Shown here piece after piece: positions 1 to 8,169 of a DNA stretch of 64,000 nt (position 1 is the stretch's first letter; the number at the start of each line of letters is the position of its first letter). The notes beneath the pieces are model-generated. The model had not been told where the DNA came from. It did no database searches and worked only from the letters and a program-made list of their open reading frames with translations. A program made the position numbers and the translations under genes. This stretch comes from an uncultured Roseburia sp. Lineage in GTDB: Bacteria > Bacillota > Clostridia > Lachnospirales > Lachnospiraceae. The stretch is taken from positions 1 through 64,000 of the forward strand of contig CAMWKH010000010.1 in NCBI GenBank assembly GCA_947174805.1, in the 5' to 3' direction.

Positions 1-42
1 ACCTGCGGGAACTGCGATTGGCATTCTTCCTATACGTGACAT
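1..42 (-). CDS. rplF: Ribosomal protein L6, N-terminal fragment
   Basis: Only the first 14 codons lie in the window (MSRIGRMPIAVPAG), which match the conserved start of bacterial L6; the gene runs off the left edge. An AGGAGG-type ribosome binding site precedes the ATG. It follows rpsH in the usual spc order S14-S8-L6. The spacing to rpsH is unusually long, about 180 nt, because of palindromic elements. Confidence 0.9.
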   Translation of the reverse strand, partial: MSRIGRMPIAVPAG

Positions 43-86
43 GCCCGTACCTCCTATATATTTTTTGTTATCCTGTTTCAAAAGGT

Positions 87-203
87 AAGTTCCACTCCAC
101 TAACACGCTGCCTTCGCCTTGCGGCTCGCCACCGCTAAGTGTCGGGAACGGCTTTCACACTAGGTTCACGCTGCACCTGCGGTTTGCGTTCTCCAAGTGT
201 TCA
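87..203. repeat. Two tandem REP-like imperfect palindromes between rpsH and rplF
   Basis: The rpsH-rplF gap holds two imperfect inverted repeats. One has outer arms GTTCC (89-93) and GGAAC (145-149), with CACTAA/TTAGTG-like inner arms and a core with GCCTTCG and GGCTCG. The other (about 155-200) has arms sharing ACACT, GG, ACGC and ACC. The first core resembles the element at 673-730. No ORF here has a ribosome binding site. Family membership is inferred from resemblance only. Confidence 0.55.
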
Positions 204-219
204 ATGCCAGTGCTTCCGG

Positions 220-621
220 TTACCAAACAAAAGCCAATACTTCTCCGCCTACCTGGAGTTTTCTTGCCTGTTTGTCGGTGATGATTCCCTGGTTTGTGGA
301 GAGGATGGCAATGCCAAGTCCGCCTAATACCTGGGGAATCTTATCTTTTCCAGCGTAAACACGAAGTCCCGGTTTGGAAATCCTCTTGATGCCGGAAATG
401 ATTTTCTCATTTTTATCTGCACCGTATTTTAATGTGATGCGGATCGTTTTAAAGTTATTCTCTTCAATGATTTCGTATTTTACAATATATCCTTCATCCA
501 CTAAGATGTCAGCAATCGCAATTTTCATCTTAGAAGCTGGAATATCAACTGTATCATGTTTTGCAGTGTTCGCATTACGGATTCTTGTAAGCATATCTGC
601 AATCGGATCACTCGTTGTCAT
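220..621 (-). CDS. rpsH: 30S ribosomal protein S8
   Basis: S8 binds 16S rRNA helix 21 in the central domain and is a primary assembly protein of the small subunit. The 133-residue product begins [16 protein letters not shown] and ends with the family-typical GGEVLAFVW; length and ends match bacterial S8. A GGAGG-type site precedes the ATG. It sits between rpsZ and rplF in the spc order. Both flanking gaps, about 110 and 180 nt, carry palindromic repeats, so mRNA processing around rpsH may differ from the rest of the operon (inference). Confidence 0.97.
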   Translation of the reverse strand: MTTSDPIADMLTRIRNANTAKHDTVDIPASKMKIAIADILVDEGYIVKYEIIEENNFKTIRITLKYGADKNEKIISGIKRISKPGLRVYAGKDKIPQVLGGLGIAILSTNQGIITDKQARKLQVGGEVLAFVW

Positions 622-672
622 ATAGAATTTTCCTCCTGATTTTTTATTGTGATACTAAAGGACCTAAAGGAT

Positions 673-730
673 GTTCTGTTCGCTAAGCTCATCTAGCGCC
701 TTCGGCTCGGATTCGCTAATCTCACAGAAC
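673..730. repeat. REP-like palindromic element between rpsZ and rpsH
   Basis: A 58-bp inverted repeat begins GTTCTGT and ends ACAGAAC (7-bp perfect arms). Inside are two copies of TTCGCTAA and a core with GCCTTCGGCTCG. The core resembles the first palindrome at 89-149. It lies just downstream of the rpsZ stop codon and can fold on either strand. There is no T-tract, so it is not a standard terminator. Confidence 0.6.
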
Positions 731-733
731 GGC

Positions 734-919
734 CTACCAAGACGCTTTTTTCACTCCTGGAATCTGTCCTTTATATGCTAACTCACGGAAACATACCCTG
801 CAAATGCCATATTTTCTAAGATATGCATGGGGACGTCCGCAGATTCTGCAACGGCTGTACTCTCTGGTAGAGAATTTCTGTTTGCGCTGCTGTTTTATTT
901 TCATAGATGTTTTAGCCAT
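734..919 (-). CDS. rpsN: 30S ribosomal protein S14, zinc-binding type Z
   Basis: A 61-residue S14 of the short, zinc-containing class. Four cysteines in two CxxC pairs (CRIC and CRVC, separated by [11 protein letters not shown]) form the zinc ribbon that distinguishes the C+ form from the longer C- paralogue. It joins the 30S head near S3 and S19. The ATG at 919 is preceded by AGGAGATTTTA. An in-frame extension of 23 residues upstream has no support, since its start lies inside rplE. Confidence 0.95.
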   Translation of the reverse strand: MAKTSMKIKQQRKQKFSTREYSRCRICGRPHAYLRKYGICRVCFRELAYKGQIPGVKKASW

Positions 920-935
920 TAAAATCTCCTCCTGA

Positions 936-1475
936 TTACTTTGCAAATGGCATACCGAACTGAGCCAAAAGTTCCCGGCCCTCCTCATCGGTCTTTGCTG
1001 TAGTTACGAAAATAACATCCATACCCCTTACTTTATCGATTTTGTCATACTCGATTTCAGGGAAAATCAACTGCTCTTTAATACCAAGGGCATAATTTCC
1101 TCTGCCGTCGAAAGCGTTTGGATTAATACCTCTAAAGTCACGTACACGGGGAAGTGCAAGGTTTACAAGACGGTCTAAAAACTCATACATCTTCTCGCCT
1201 CTTAAAGTAACTTTACATCCGATAGCCATGCCCTCTCTGATTTTAAAGTTAGCAACAGAGTTCTTTGCCTTTGTGGTTACCGCCTTCTGGCCTGTGATTG
1301 TCTCTAAGTCCTTTACGGCAGCCTCCAATATTTTTGCGTTTTCCTTTGCCTCTCCAACGCCCATGTTTACTACTATTTTATCAAGCTTTGGCGCCTGCAA
1401 TTTGTTTTTATATCCAAATTTCTTCACCAAGGCATCTACGATTTCATTCTGATACTGGTCTTTAAGTCTACTCAA
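936..1475 (-). CDS. rplE: 50S ribosomal protein L5
   Basis: L5 binds 5S rRNA and contacts the P-site tRNA in the central protuberance. The 179-residue product begins [24 protein letters not shown]; it also has [10 protein letters not shown] and the conserved C-terminal [18 protein letters not shown]. It has full family length. It lies 21 nt after rplX and 16 nt before rpsZ, consistent with tight co-transcription. Confidence 0.97.
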   Translation of the reverse strand: MSRLKDQYQNEIVDALVKKFGYKNKLQAPKLDKIVVNMGVGEAKENAKILEAAVKDLETITGQKAVTTKAKNSVANFKIREGMAIGCKVTLRGEKMYEFLDRLVNLALPRVRDFRGINPNAFDGRGNYALGIKEQLIFPEIEYDKIDKVRGMDVIFVTTAKTDEEGRELLAQFGMPFAK

Positions 1476-1496
1476 CTGCTTTGTCCTCCTCTCTGA

Positions 1497-1808
1497 TTAA
1501 TCGATTACATCACCAGTTGATTTGGCAAAACGAACTTTCTTATCCCCATCCATTTTAAAGCCCACGCGTGTAGCTTTTCCTTTGTGAAGATACATGACGT
1601 TTGACACATCAATTGGTCCTTCCTGATGAACGATACCGCCCTGCTGGTTTGACATACTTGGTTTTGCATGCTTTGTAACCATATTGATACCTTCCACGAG
1701 GAGTGTATTGTTTTTTCTGTTTACGGAAATTACTTTTCCCTCTTTGTCTTTGTCTTTGCCGGCAATCACTTTAACCATGTCGCCTTTTTTAATTTTCATT
1801 GTAGCCAT
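1497..1808 (-). CDS. rplX: 50S ribosomal protein L24
   Basis: L24 is an assembly initiator that binds the 5' domain of 23S rRNA. The 103-residue product carries an N-terminal KOW motif ([19 protein letters not shown], about residues 8-26). The ATG at 1808 has GGAGG 10 nt upstream; the alternative ATG three codons later is too far from it. The gene lies 14 nt after rplN. Confidence 0.96.
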   Translation of the reverse strand: MATMKIKKGDMVKVIAGKDKDKEGKVISVNRKNNTLLVEGINMVTKHAKPSMSNQQGGIVHQEGPIDVSNVMYLHKGKATRVGFKMDGDKKVRFAKSTGDVID

Positions 1809-1822
1809 CTTCGTTTCACCTC

Positions 1823-2191
1823 CTACAATACTTCTGGAGCCAAAGAAACAATTTTCATAAACTGTTTCTCACGAAGCTCTCTAGCTACTGGTCCAAAGAT
1901 ACGAGTCCCTCTGGGAGTTTTGTCATCTTTGATAATAACAGCAGCGTTCTCATCAAATTTAATATAAGAACCATCTTTACGACGGGCACCTTTTACGGAA
2001 CGAACAACTACGGCTTTCACTACATCGCCTTTTTTAACAACACCGCCTGGTGTTGCGTCTTTCACCGTAGCAACAATCACATCGCCGATATTCGCATATC
2101 TTCTGGTAGATCCACCCATAACACGGATGCAGAGAATCTCTTTTGCCCCTGTGTTATCGGCTACTTTCAGTCTGCTTTCCTGTTGTACCAT
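1823..2191 (-). CDS. rplN: 50S ribosomal protein L14
   Basis: L14 sits at the subunit interface next to L3 and L19 and forms bridges B5 and B8. The 122-residue product has the canonical [18 protein letters not shown] start and the C-terminal [11 protein letters not shown] motif. It has full length, with no insertions, and lies 18 nt after rpsQ. Confidence 0.97.
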   Translation of the reverse strand: MVQQESRLKVADNTGAKEILCIRVMGGSTRRYANIGDVIVATVKDATPGGVVKKGDVVKAVVVRSVKGARRKDGSYIKFDENAAVIIKDDKTPRGTRIFGPVARELREKQFMKIVSLAPEVL

Positions 2192-2209
2192 GCTTGCAGC
2201 CTCCTTTAA

Positions 2210-2467
2210 TTATTTTGCTCTCTCGATAATCTCTACAAGTCTCCATCTCTTATCTTTTGATAAAGGTCTTGTCTCCATAACTTTTACAGTATCGCCTATC
2301 TTGCACTCGTTGTTCTCATCGTGTGCCTTTAACTTATAGGTCTTCTTCACGATTTTATTGTAAAGTGGATGTCTTACATTATCTCTAACGGCAACAACAA
2401 TGGTTTTATTCATTTTGTCGCTTACAACCACACCTGTACGTGTTTTTCTAAGATTTCTTTCTTCCAC
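2210..2467 (-). CDS. rpsQ: 30S ribosomal protein S17
   Basis: S17 is an OB-fold protein that binds the 5' domain of 16S rRNA. The 85-residue product has [19 protein letters not shown] near its start and [11 protein letters not shown] toward the C-terminus, both typical of S17. The start codon is GTG with a GGAGAG-type site upstream. It lies 22 nt downstream of rpmC. Confidence 0.96.
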   Translation of the reverse strand: MEERNLRKTRTGVVVSDKMNKTIVVAVRDNVRHPLYNKIVKKTYKLKAHDENNECKIGDTVKVMETRPLSKDKRWRLVEIIERAK

Positions 2468-2489
2468 GGCCTATGCTCTCCTTCCCGTC

Positions 2490-2699
2490 TTATTCCGCTA
2501 CGCTTGCTTTCTCAGTAATAATGGTCTGAATCCTGGCAATATTTCTTCTTACTTCCTTAATTCTGCCGGTATTCTCCAACTGATTTGTTGCATTCTGGAA
2601 TCTCAAATTGAAAAGCTCTTTTTTTGCTTCCACTAACTGAGCATTTAAATCTGCTACAGACTGTGATTTTAATTCTTCTAAATATTTATTCGTTTTCAT
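2490..2699 (-). CDS. rpmC: 50S ribosomal protein L29
   Basis: L29 is a small two-helix protein at the exit of the peptide tunnel. From ATG 2699 the product is 69 residues ([14 protein letters not shown]...), with [14 protein letters not shown] in the middle. An in-frame GTG at 2708 would add MNQ but overlaps the AGGCGG binding site that is correctly spaced for the ATG, so 2699 was chosen. The start overlaps the end of rplP by 14 nt, suggesting translational coupling. Confidence 0.93.
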   Translation of the reverse strand: MKTNKYLEELKSQSVADLNAQLVEAKKELFNLRFQNATNQLENTGRIKEVRRNIARIQTIITEKASVAE

Positions 2700-3126
2700 T
2701 TGATTCACCGCCTTCTAAGTCTGCACGAGAAACTACTTTACATTTACAAGGTAATTTATGTGTAGCAAGACGCAATGCCTCTCTGGCGATTTCCTCCGAC
2801 ACTCCGGAGATCTCAAATAATACACGTCCTGGTTTTACCACAGCTACCCAGTATTCTAATGTTCCTTTACCAGAACCCATACGGGTTTCAGCCGGTTTTG
2901 CAGTTACCGGTTTATCCGGGAAAATTTTAATCCAAACTTTACCGCCACGCTTAATGTAACGTGTCATAGCGATACGGGCTGCCTCAATCTGGTTTGATTT
3001 AATCCAGCATGGCTCCATTGCCACAATACCATATTCACCGTTGGTGATTTTATTTCCTCTCGTTGCCTTTCCGCGCATGGTTCCACGGAACTGCTTACGA
3101 TGTTTTACTCTTTTTGGCATTAACAT
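2686..3126 (-). CDS. rplP: 50S ribosomal protein L16
   Basis: L16 binds 23S rRNA near the A site and organises the peptidyl-transferase region. The 146-residue product begins [15 protein letters not shown] and contains [13 protein letters not shown] and RMGSGKG, both family hallmarks. I kept the first ATG because homologues begin MLxPKRV; AAGGAGG lies upstream within the end of rpsC. The start codon is 2 nt after the rpsC stop. Confidence 0.96.
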   Translation of the reverse strand: MLMPKRVKHRKQFRGTMRGKATRGNKITNGEYGIVAMEPCWIKSNQIEAARIAMTRYIKRGGKVWIKIFPDKPVTAKPAETRMGSGKGTLEYWVAVVKPGRVLFEISGVSEEIAREALRLATHKLPCKCKVVSRADLEGGESNENE

Positions 3127-3128
3127 AA

Positions 3129-3785
3129 TTACTGAGCCCCTCCTTCCTTATTTCCTTTTGTAGGAAGTACCTCTCCTTTGTATACCCATACTTTCACACC
3201 GACTTTTCCATATGTGGTATCTGCCTCTGCAAATCCAAAGTCGATATCTGCCCTTAAAGTCTGAAGAGGGATATTTCCTTCGCTGTAAAACTCGGTACGG
3301 GCCATATCAGCGCCGCCAAGACGTCCAGAGCAGGAAGTTTTGATTCCCTTTGCCCCTGCCTTCATGCAGCGTCCCATACAGGATTTCATTGCACGGCGGA
3401 ATGACACACGGTTCTCAAGCTGTAAAGCAATGTTTTCTGCCACAAGCTGGGCATCCTTATCCGGTCTTTTTACTTCTTTGATATCAACCACAAGTTTTTT
3501 GTCAGTTAATTTCTGAACTTCTTTCTTAATCTTCTCGATTTCTGCTCCGCCTTTTCCGATTACCACACCTGGTTTAGCTGTATAGATAATCACTTTTACC
3601 CTGCCGGAAGCACGTTCAATTTCAATTTTAGAAACGCCTGCAGCGTACAATTTTTTCTTAAGGAATGTTCTGATATTGTAGTCTTCAATTAAAAAGTCTG
3701 CAAAATCTGCTTCCGCATACCACTTAGAGTCCCAATCTTTAATGATACCGACTCTCAAGCCATGTGGATTCACTTTCTGTCCCAT
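3129..3785 (-). CDS. rpsC: 30S ribosomal protein S3
   Basis: S3 lies at the mRNA entry channel of the 30S head and contributes to helicase activity on mRNA. The 218-residue product begins [15 protein letters not shown] and has a KH type-2 domain with the GxxG loop as GKGG (about residues 77-80), followed by the C-terminal S3 domain ([13 protein letters not shown]). It lies 11 nt after rplV. Confidence 0.97.
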   Translation of the reverse strand: MGQKVNPHGLRVGIIKDWDSKWYAEADFADFLIEDYNIRTFLKKKLYAAGVSKIEIERASGRVKVIIYTAKPGVVIGKGGAEIEKIKKEVQKLTDKKLVVDIKEVKRPDKDAQLVAENIALQLENRVSFRRAMKSCMGRCMKAGAKGIKTSCSGRLGGADMARTEFYSEGNIPLQTLRADIDFGFAEADTTYGKVGVKVWVYKGEVLPTKGNKEGGAQ

Positions 3786-3796
3786 GTTTGCCCTCC

Positions 3797-4183
3797 TTAT
3801 CTCTCATCAAGCACAACTGTAATATGGCTCATTCTCTTCTCGATTCTGTAAGCCCTTCCCTGTGCCCTTGGTCTGATTCTCTTCATTGTTGGCCCTTTGT
3901 TTGCATAGCACTCTGCAACATAAAGGTTTTCTGCTTTCATTCCGTTATTGTTCTCTGCATTTGCAATGGCAGATTTCAATAATTTCTCAATAACCCTTGA
4001 AGCATATCTTGGATTGTAAGCCACGATAGCGAGAGCTGTCGCAACATCTTTTCCACGGATAGCATCTAACACGAAACAAGCCTTCTGAACGGATACTCTT
4101 GCATAGGATAACTTAGCGGAAGGTCTTGTGTCTTTTACTTCATTTCTCTCTCTTTTAATTTGGGATCTATGTCCTTTAGCCAT
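3797..4183 (-). CDS. rplV: 50S ribosomal protein L22
   Basis: L22 lines the nascent-peptide tunnel with an extended beta-hairpin. The 128-residue product has an N-terminal extension of about 15 basic residues, then [20 protein letters not shown] and the hairpin/C-terminal [15 protein letters not shown]. The hairpin is the region where macrolide-resistance changes occur in the family; none can be judged here. It follows rpsS by 20 nt. Confidence 0.97.
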   Translation of the reverse strand: MAKGHRSQIKRERNEVKDTRPSAKLSYARVSVQKACFVLDAIRGKDVATALAIVAYNPRYASRVIEKLLKSAIANAENNNGMKAENLYVAECYANKGPTMKRIRPRAQGRAYRIEKRMSHITVVLDER

Positions 4184-4203
4184 GAAAAAAGCCTCCTTTC
4201 AAA

Positions 4204-4485
4204 TTATCTTACGCCTGATTTCTTTTCGTCTTTTCCATGTCCTCTGTAAGTTCTTGTAGCAACAAACTCACCGAGTTTATGTCCTACCATATCTTCCGTA
4301 ACATATACGGGAACATGTTTTCTTCCATCATGAACTGCAATAGTATGACCTACAAATGAGGGGAAGATTGTAGAACGGCGGGACCAGGTCTTAATTACTG
4401 TCTTGTCCCCGGAAGCGTTCATTGCGTCAATCTTTTTTAATAAACTCTCATCCGCAAATGGTCCTTTTTTTAATGAACGAGCCAT
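4204..4485 (-). CDS. rpsS: 30S ribosomal protein S19
   Basis: S19 forms a complex with S13 in the 30S head and contacts tRNA and the intersubunit bridge region. The 93-residue product begins [18 protein letters not shown] and contains [19 protein letters not shown] and GHKLGEF, all conserved. Full length. It lies 13 nt after rplB. Confidence 0.97.
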   Translation of the reverse strand: MARSLKKGPFADESLLKKIDAMNASGDKTVIKTWSRRSTIFPSFVGHTIAVHDGRKHVPVYVTEDMVGHKLGEFVATRTYRGHGKDEKKSGVR

Positions 4486-4498
4486 AACTCCTTACCTC

Positions 4499-5341
4499 CT
4501 ATTTGATTGCCCTACCGTCTCTTCTTCTTACGATAAGTTTATTTGACTGTTTGTGTTTCTTTCTGGTCTTAAGTCCAAGTGCCGGTTTACCCCAGGGAGT
4601 ACATGGTCCCGGACGTCCTACCGGAGCTTTACCTTCACCACCGCCGTGTGGATGGTCATTGGGGTTCATAACGGAACCACGGACCGTAGGACGGATGCCC
4701 ATATGACGTTTACGTCCGGCTTTTCCGATATTTACCAGGTTATGGTCGCCATTGCCGATTACTCCGATGGTTGCGCGGCATCCGATGGGCACCATGCGCA
4801 TCTCACCGGAAGGAAGCCTTAAAGTTGCATATTTTCCTTCTTTTGCCATAAGCTGTGCTGCCAGGCCGGCGGAACGAACCATCTGTCCGCCCTTTCCGGG
4901 AAGAAGTTCAATATTGTGTACCTGTGTACCTACAGGAATGTTTTCTAAGGGCATGCAGTTTCCCACACGGATTTCTGCTTCCGGGCCGTTCATAACTTTC
5001 ATGCCGTCTGTCAGTCCTTCAGGAGCTAAGATATATGCTTTTTCTCCGTCTGCATAGCAGATTAATGCAATATTAGCTGTTCTGTTGGGATCATATTCAA
5101 TACCGATTACCGTTGCGGGAATGCCGTCTTTCCTTCTCTTGAAATCGATAATTCTGTATTTTCTTCTGTTTCCGCCGCCGTGATGTCTTACGGTAATTTT
5201 ACCCTGGTTATTACGTCCGGCGTTTTTCTTCAAAGAAACACACAGAGATTTTTCAGGGGTAGTCTTTGTAATCTCAGAAAAATCCGAACCAGTCATGTTT
5301 CTTCTGGAAGGTGTATATGGGTTATATGTCTTAATTCCCAT
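4499..5341 (-). CDS. rplB: 50S ribosomal protein L2
   Basis: L2 is one of the most conserved large-subunit proteins and is needed for subunit association and peptidyl-transferase assembly. The 280-residue product begins [18 protein letters not shown]. It has the OB-fold and SH3-like domains, and a C-terminal segment with [13 protein letters not shown] holding the invariant histidine region, then [12 protein letters not shown] and a basic tail. A GGAG-type site precedes the ATG. It lies 47 nt after rplW. Confidence 0.97.
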   Translation of the reverse strand: MGIKTYNPYTPSRRNMTGSDFSEITKTTPEKSLCVSLKKNAGRNNQGKITVRHHGGGNRRKYRIIDFKRRKDGIPATVIGIEYDPNRTANIALICYADGEKAYILAPEGLTDGMKVMNGPEAEIRVGNCMPLENIPVGTQVHNIELLPGKGGQMVRSAGLAAQLMAKEGKYATLRLPSGEMRMVPIGCRATIGVIGNGDHNLVNIGKAGRKRHMGIRPTVRGSVMNPNDHPHGGGEGKAPVGRPGPCTPWGKPALGLKTRKKHKQSNKLIVRRRDGRAIK

Positions 5342-5388
5342 TGTAATTCTCCTTTCAATTCGATGCTATTGCTTGTGCTCATGTGCGC

Positions 5389-5688
5389 TTAAAGCCCACT
5401 GAAAATCTCAATGTCAGCGCTGTCCTCTGTAAGCTGTACAATTGCTTTTTTTGCAGCTGCTGTCTTGCCTGTCACCATTCCCCGTCTTTTCTTCTTTCCG
5501 GAGATATTCATGGTGTTTACGCTTGCCACTTTTGTTCCCTCGAACATTTTCTCAACAGCTTCTTTAATCATAAATTTGTTTGCATCTGGATGAACGAAGA
5601 ATGTGTATTTCTTCTCAGCCATTGCATTCATGCTCTTTTCCGTCACTACCGGTTTGAGGATTACGTCATAATACTGTACGTTTGCCAT
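5389..5688 (-). CDS. rplW: 50S ribosomal protein L23
   Basis: L23 lies at the tunnel exit and is the docking site for trigger factor and SRP. The 99-residue product begins [19 protein letters not shown] and has [12 protein letters not shown], typical of the family. The ATG overlaps the rplD stop codon by one base (TAATG), so translation is probably coupled to rplD. Confidence 0.96.
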   Translation of the reverse strand: MANVQYYDVILKPVVTEKSMNAMAEKKYTFFVHPDANKFMIKEAVEKMFEGTKVASVNTMNISGKKKRRGMVTGKTAAAKKAIVQLTEDSADIEIFSGL

Positions 5689-6308
5689 TATGCATACACC
5701 TCCTGAATTGTCTCCACAGCAGCTTTTGTAACAACTACTGTGTTGTATTTTAAGATATCAAACACATTGATGGTTGCTGTGGAAGCTGTCTTAATGGTGG
5801 GGATGTTTGCAGCGGATTTTACCACATTCACATCGTTGTCATTAAGGACTACCAACGCCTTCTCAACGTTTAAGTTTTTCATAACCTCTGCAAATTTCTT
5901 TGTCTTAATCTCATCAAATTTCAGCTCGTCAACTACGATGAATTTGTTTTCCTGAACTCTGGAAGTAAGTGCGGACTTAAGGGCTGCCCTCTTCTCTTTT
6001 TTGTTCAGTTTGAAAGAATAATCTCTTGGAGTGGGGGCAAATACCACACCGCCGCCAGTCCACTGGGGAGCTCTGATTGAACCCTGTCTTGCATGGCCGG
6101 TTCCCTTCTGTCTCCATGGTTTTCTTCCGCCGCCGCGAACTTCAGAACGTGTCTTTGCTTTCTGTGTTCCCTGACGATTATTTGCAAGCTGCTGAACCAC
6201 TGCCATGTGCACCAGGTGCTCATTCACTTCCACACCAAAGATAGCATCATTTAAATCCATGGTTCCAACTTCATTACCCTGCATATTTAAAACAGATACT
6301 GTTGCCAT
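5688..6308 (-). CDS. rplD: 50S ribosomal protein L4
   Basis: L4 lines the peptide tunnel; in Enterobacteria it also represses its own S10 operon, but no such role is shown for this lineage. The 206-residue product has the tunnel loop region [23 protein letters not shown] (about residues 56-78) followed by [12 protein letters not shown]. It lies 27 nt after rplC and overlaps rplW by one base. Confidence 0.97.
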   Translation of the reverse strand: MATVSVLNMQGNEVGTMDLNDAIFGVEVNEHLVHMAVVQQLANNRQGTQKAKTRSEVRGGGRKPWRQKGTGHARQGSIRAPQWTGGGVVFAPTPRDYSFKLNKKEKRAALKSALTSRVQENKFIVVDELKFDEIKTKKFAEVMKNLNVEKALVVLNDNDVNVVKSAANIPTIKTASTATINVFDILKYNTVVVTKAAVETIQEVYA

Positions 6309-6335
6309 CTGTAAATTCCTCCTTTCCTGTAAGCG

Positions 6336-7019
6336 CTATTTTGCTGCTTTCACTGATTCCTTAATTGTTACTAATGATTTCTTAGGTCCTGGTACTGCGC
6401 CTTTGATTAAGAGAAGATTGTTCTCTGCATCTACCCTTACCACTTCAAGGTTCTGTACTGTAGCCTTTACATGTCCCATATGTCCCGGCATTCCTTTTCC
6501 TTTAAACACACGGCTTGGAGAAGAACATGCGCCGTTACTACCCTGATGGCGGTGGAATTTGGAACCGTGAGCCATAGGTCCTCTGTGCTGTCCAAGTCTC
6601 TTGATGGCACCCTGAAATCCTTTTCCTTTTGTGATTGCAGTAGCGTCTACCTTGTCGCCTGCAGCAAAGATATCAGCTTTAATCTCGTCTGCCAGCTTAT
6701 ATTCCTCGGCATTCTCAAACCGAAACTCTCTGACAAATTTCTTGCTGGAAACTCCGGCTTTCTCAAAGTGTCCTTTTTCCGGCTTGTTTACGCCGTGTCT
6801 GTTTCTGATTTCTTTCTTGCCGTTTGCGTCTTTGTTCACAATCTTGTCTTTCTTGTCAACAAACCCTACCTGCACTGCGCTGTAACCGTCGTTCTCCACA
6901 GTTTTTACCTGGGTAACTACACAAGGGCCAGCCTGCAATACGGTAACAGGTACTAAAACGCCGTCTTCATTGAAGATCTGAGTCATTCCGACTTTTGTGC
7001 CTAAAATAGCTTTCTTCAT
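6336..7019 (-). CDS. rplC: 50S ribosomal protein L3
   Basis: L3 starts 50S assembly and reaches toward the peptidyl-transferase centre. The 227-residue product begins [16 protein letters not shown] and contains [11 protein letters not shown] and [10 protein letters not shown] in the central extension, as expected. The start has GGAGGT 6-7 nt upstream. The 130-nt gap to rpsJ includes a small hairpin, GAACGC(7046-7051)/GCGTTC(7057-7062), near the binding site. Confidence 0.97.
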   Translation of the reverse strand: MKKAILGTKVGMTQIFNEDGVLVPVTVLQAGPCVVTQVKTVENDGYSAVQVGFVDKKDKIVNKDANGKKEIRNRHGVNKPEKGHFEKAGVSSKKFVREFRFENAEEYKLADEIKADIFAAGDKVDATAITKGKGFQGAIKRLGQHRGPMAHGSKFHRHQGSNGACSSPSRVFKGKGMPGHMGHVKATVQNLEVVRVDAENNLLLIKGAVPGPKKSLVTIKESVKAAK

Positions 7020-7149
7020 TCTTTTACCTCCTAACTCCTACAGCGGAACGCTTCCTGCGTTCATCCTAGAACAGTCAATATAAGTGGATGTAAAAACATA
7101 GCTTCTATATTAAACCTTCGAGGATTGTTTTCTTTTTCATTGATAATTT

Positions 7150-7467
7150 TTACTTGTTTTTCATTTTGATATCGATGTACACACCTGCCGGCATCTCCAG
7201 ACGGGATAATGCATCCACTGTCTTCTGGGTCGGTGTCATGATATCAATGAGTCTCTTATGGGTTCTCTGCTCAAACTGTTCTCTGGAATCTTTGTACTTG
7301 TGTACGGCCCTCAAAATAGTAACTACCTCTTTCTTTGTGGGAAGGGGTACGGGTCCGCTCACCTGAGCTCCGTTCTTCTTTACAGTTTCAATGATTTTCT
7401 TGGCAGATGCATCCACAAGCTCATGATCATAAGCTTTTAATGTGATTCTCATTACCTGACTTGCCAT
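7150..7467 (-). CDS. rpsJ: 30S ribosomal protein S10
   Basis: S10 is part of the 30S head and, as NusE, of antitermination complexes. The 105-residue product has [20 protein letters not shown] and the conserved [19 protein letters not shown]. The ATG at 7467 has AGGAGG 11 nt upstream; an in-frame extension to 7542 has no binding site and lies in the leader. This is the first gene of the operon, with the promoter about 220 nt upstream. Confidence 0.95.
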   Translation of the reverse strand: MASQVMRITLKAYDHELVDASAKKIIETVKKNGAQVSGPVPLPTKKEVVTILRAVHKYKDSREQFEQRTHKRLIDIMTPTQKTVDALSRLEMPAGVYIDIKMKNK

Positions 7468-7686
7468 AAAAAAAGTCGCCTCCTTTTCGCACTTTACCTC
7501 AGTACGACAAGCGGTGACTGCACACTCTCCCGTGTGTGTCATATAGACATTTCACGGTTTTCTACTTTTTGTAGATTGCTTTGTGATACAGTGACTTGTC
7601 GCCAGTTTCTTAACTTGACATTCGCTCCACGGAAAAACCTGCCCAAAGGCAGCAACCTCACGCTTCAACGCTATCATGCCACAGCA
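7468..7686 (-). promoter_or_regulatory. 5' leader of the S10 operon
   Basis: About 220 nt separate the predicted start site (near 7686) from the rpsJ ATG. The leader contains a short CTGCC/GGCAG hairpin followed by GTTTTT (near 7640-7660) and an ACACAC/GTGTG hairpin (near 7522-7545). No gene fits. A leader this long on a ribosomal operon often carries autoregulation, but I recognise no named motif. The coordinates depend on the promoter prediction. Confidence 0.45.
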
Positions 7687-7692
7687 CTTGGT

Positions 7693-7721
7693 ATTATACA
7701 GCATGAGTAAAAAAAATGCAA
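7693..7721 (-). promoter_or_regulatory. S10 operon promoter
   Basis: A near-consensus sigma-A promoter is seen: -35 TTGCAT (7716-7721), 17-bp spacer, -10 TATAAT (7693-7698). Predicted start is near 7686. It is the best match upstream of rpsJ and is directed into the ribosomal operon. Confidence 0.8.
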
Positions 7722-7869
7722 GAACTTTTTTATATTATCTAAATCTTCTTTTTTAATCCTTTAAAAGCGCACGCAAACATTGAGCCCGGAAACATTTCTT
7801 CCCGGGCCGCATTAATTCGGGGAATCAGACTTTCTACTCCACTTTCACTTTGAACATAGAACTCGCAAG

Positions 7870-7891
7870 AAAAGCAGTCTGCACTGCTTTT
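7870..7891. other. Orphan hairpin upstream of the S10 promoter
   Basis: A perfect 9-bp inverted repeat, AAAAGCAGT / ACTGCTTTT, with a 4-nt loop, lies in the gene-free stretch between rpsJ and the MATE gene. It is flanked by A/T runs on both sides and could act as a weak terminator in either direction. Read on the minus strand it lies about 55 nt downstream of the predicted promoter at 7950-7978. No gene adjoins it. Confidence 0.4.
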
Positions 7892-7949
7892 AGACAAACT
7901 TTTTCAGATCTTCCTAAGACGCTCCCATTTATTTTCCCCTTACAAAAAA

Positions 7950-7978
7950 AGTATAACTTCATCTCTTTTCATACGCAA
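7950..7978 (-). promoter_or_regulatory. Possible distal promoter toward the S10 operon
   Basis: TTGCGT (7973-7978), 17-bp spacer, TATACT (7950-7955) on the minus strand. It could be a second, distal S10 promoter or could drive a short RNA ending at the hairpin 7870-7891. The rest of 7760-8068 shows no supported gene, only a GCCCGG/CCGGGC inverted repeat near 7780-7806. Confidence 0.35.
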
Positions 7979-8068
7979 TCCGCAAAACGCGCATTAATTT
8001 TCGATGTGCAAATCATTTACTGCCGTTTTTTCCTAACAAGGATGGCTCTTCCTCCCCCAAAAATCTAG

Positions 8069-8112
8069 GCTAAAGCCCAAAAGAACCGGGGATTTATAAA
8101 ATCTCCGGTTCT
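8069..8112 (-). terminator. Terminator after the MATE gene
   Basis: AGAACCGG-type arms at 8082-8095 and 8099-8112 form a stem of about 13 bp with one A-C mismatch on the minus strand, followed by TTTTGGGCTTT. It lies 58 nt beyond the stop codon of the MATE gene. Confidence 0.5.
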
Positions 8113-8169
8113 CCACTATACAGTTTCTGTTTATTGCCTCTCGAAATTCCCTCAGCAGATATACATATA

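Noticed and set aside
7780-7806. GCCCGG/CCGGGC inverted repeat as a terminator
   Set aside because: Six-bp stem with a long loop and no T-tract on either strand.
7850-8068. 72-codon plus-strand ORF in the gap before the MATE gene
   Set aside because: No ribosome binding site, poor composition for a protein, and it crosses a hairpin and promoter-like sequences of the other strand.
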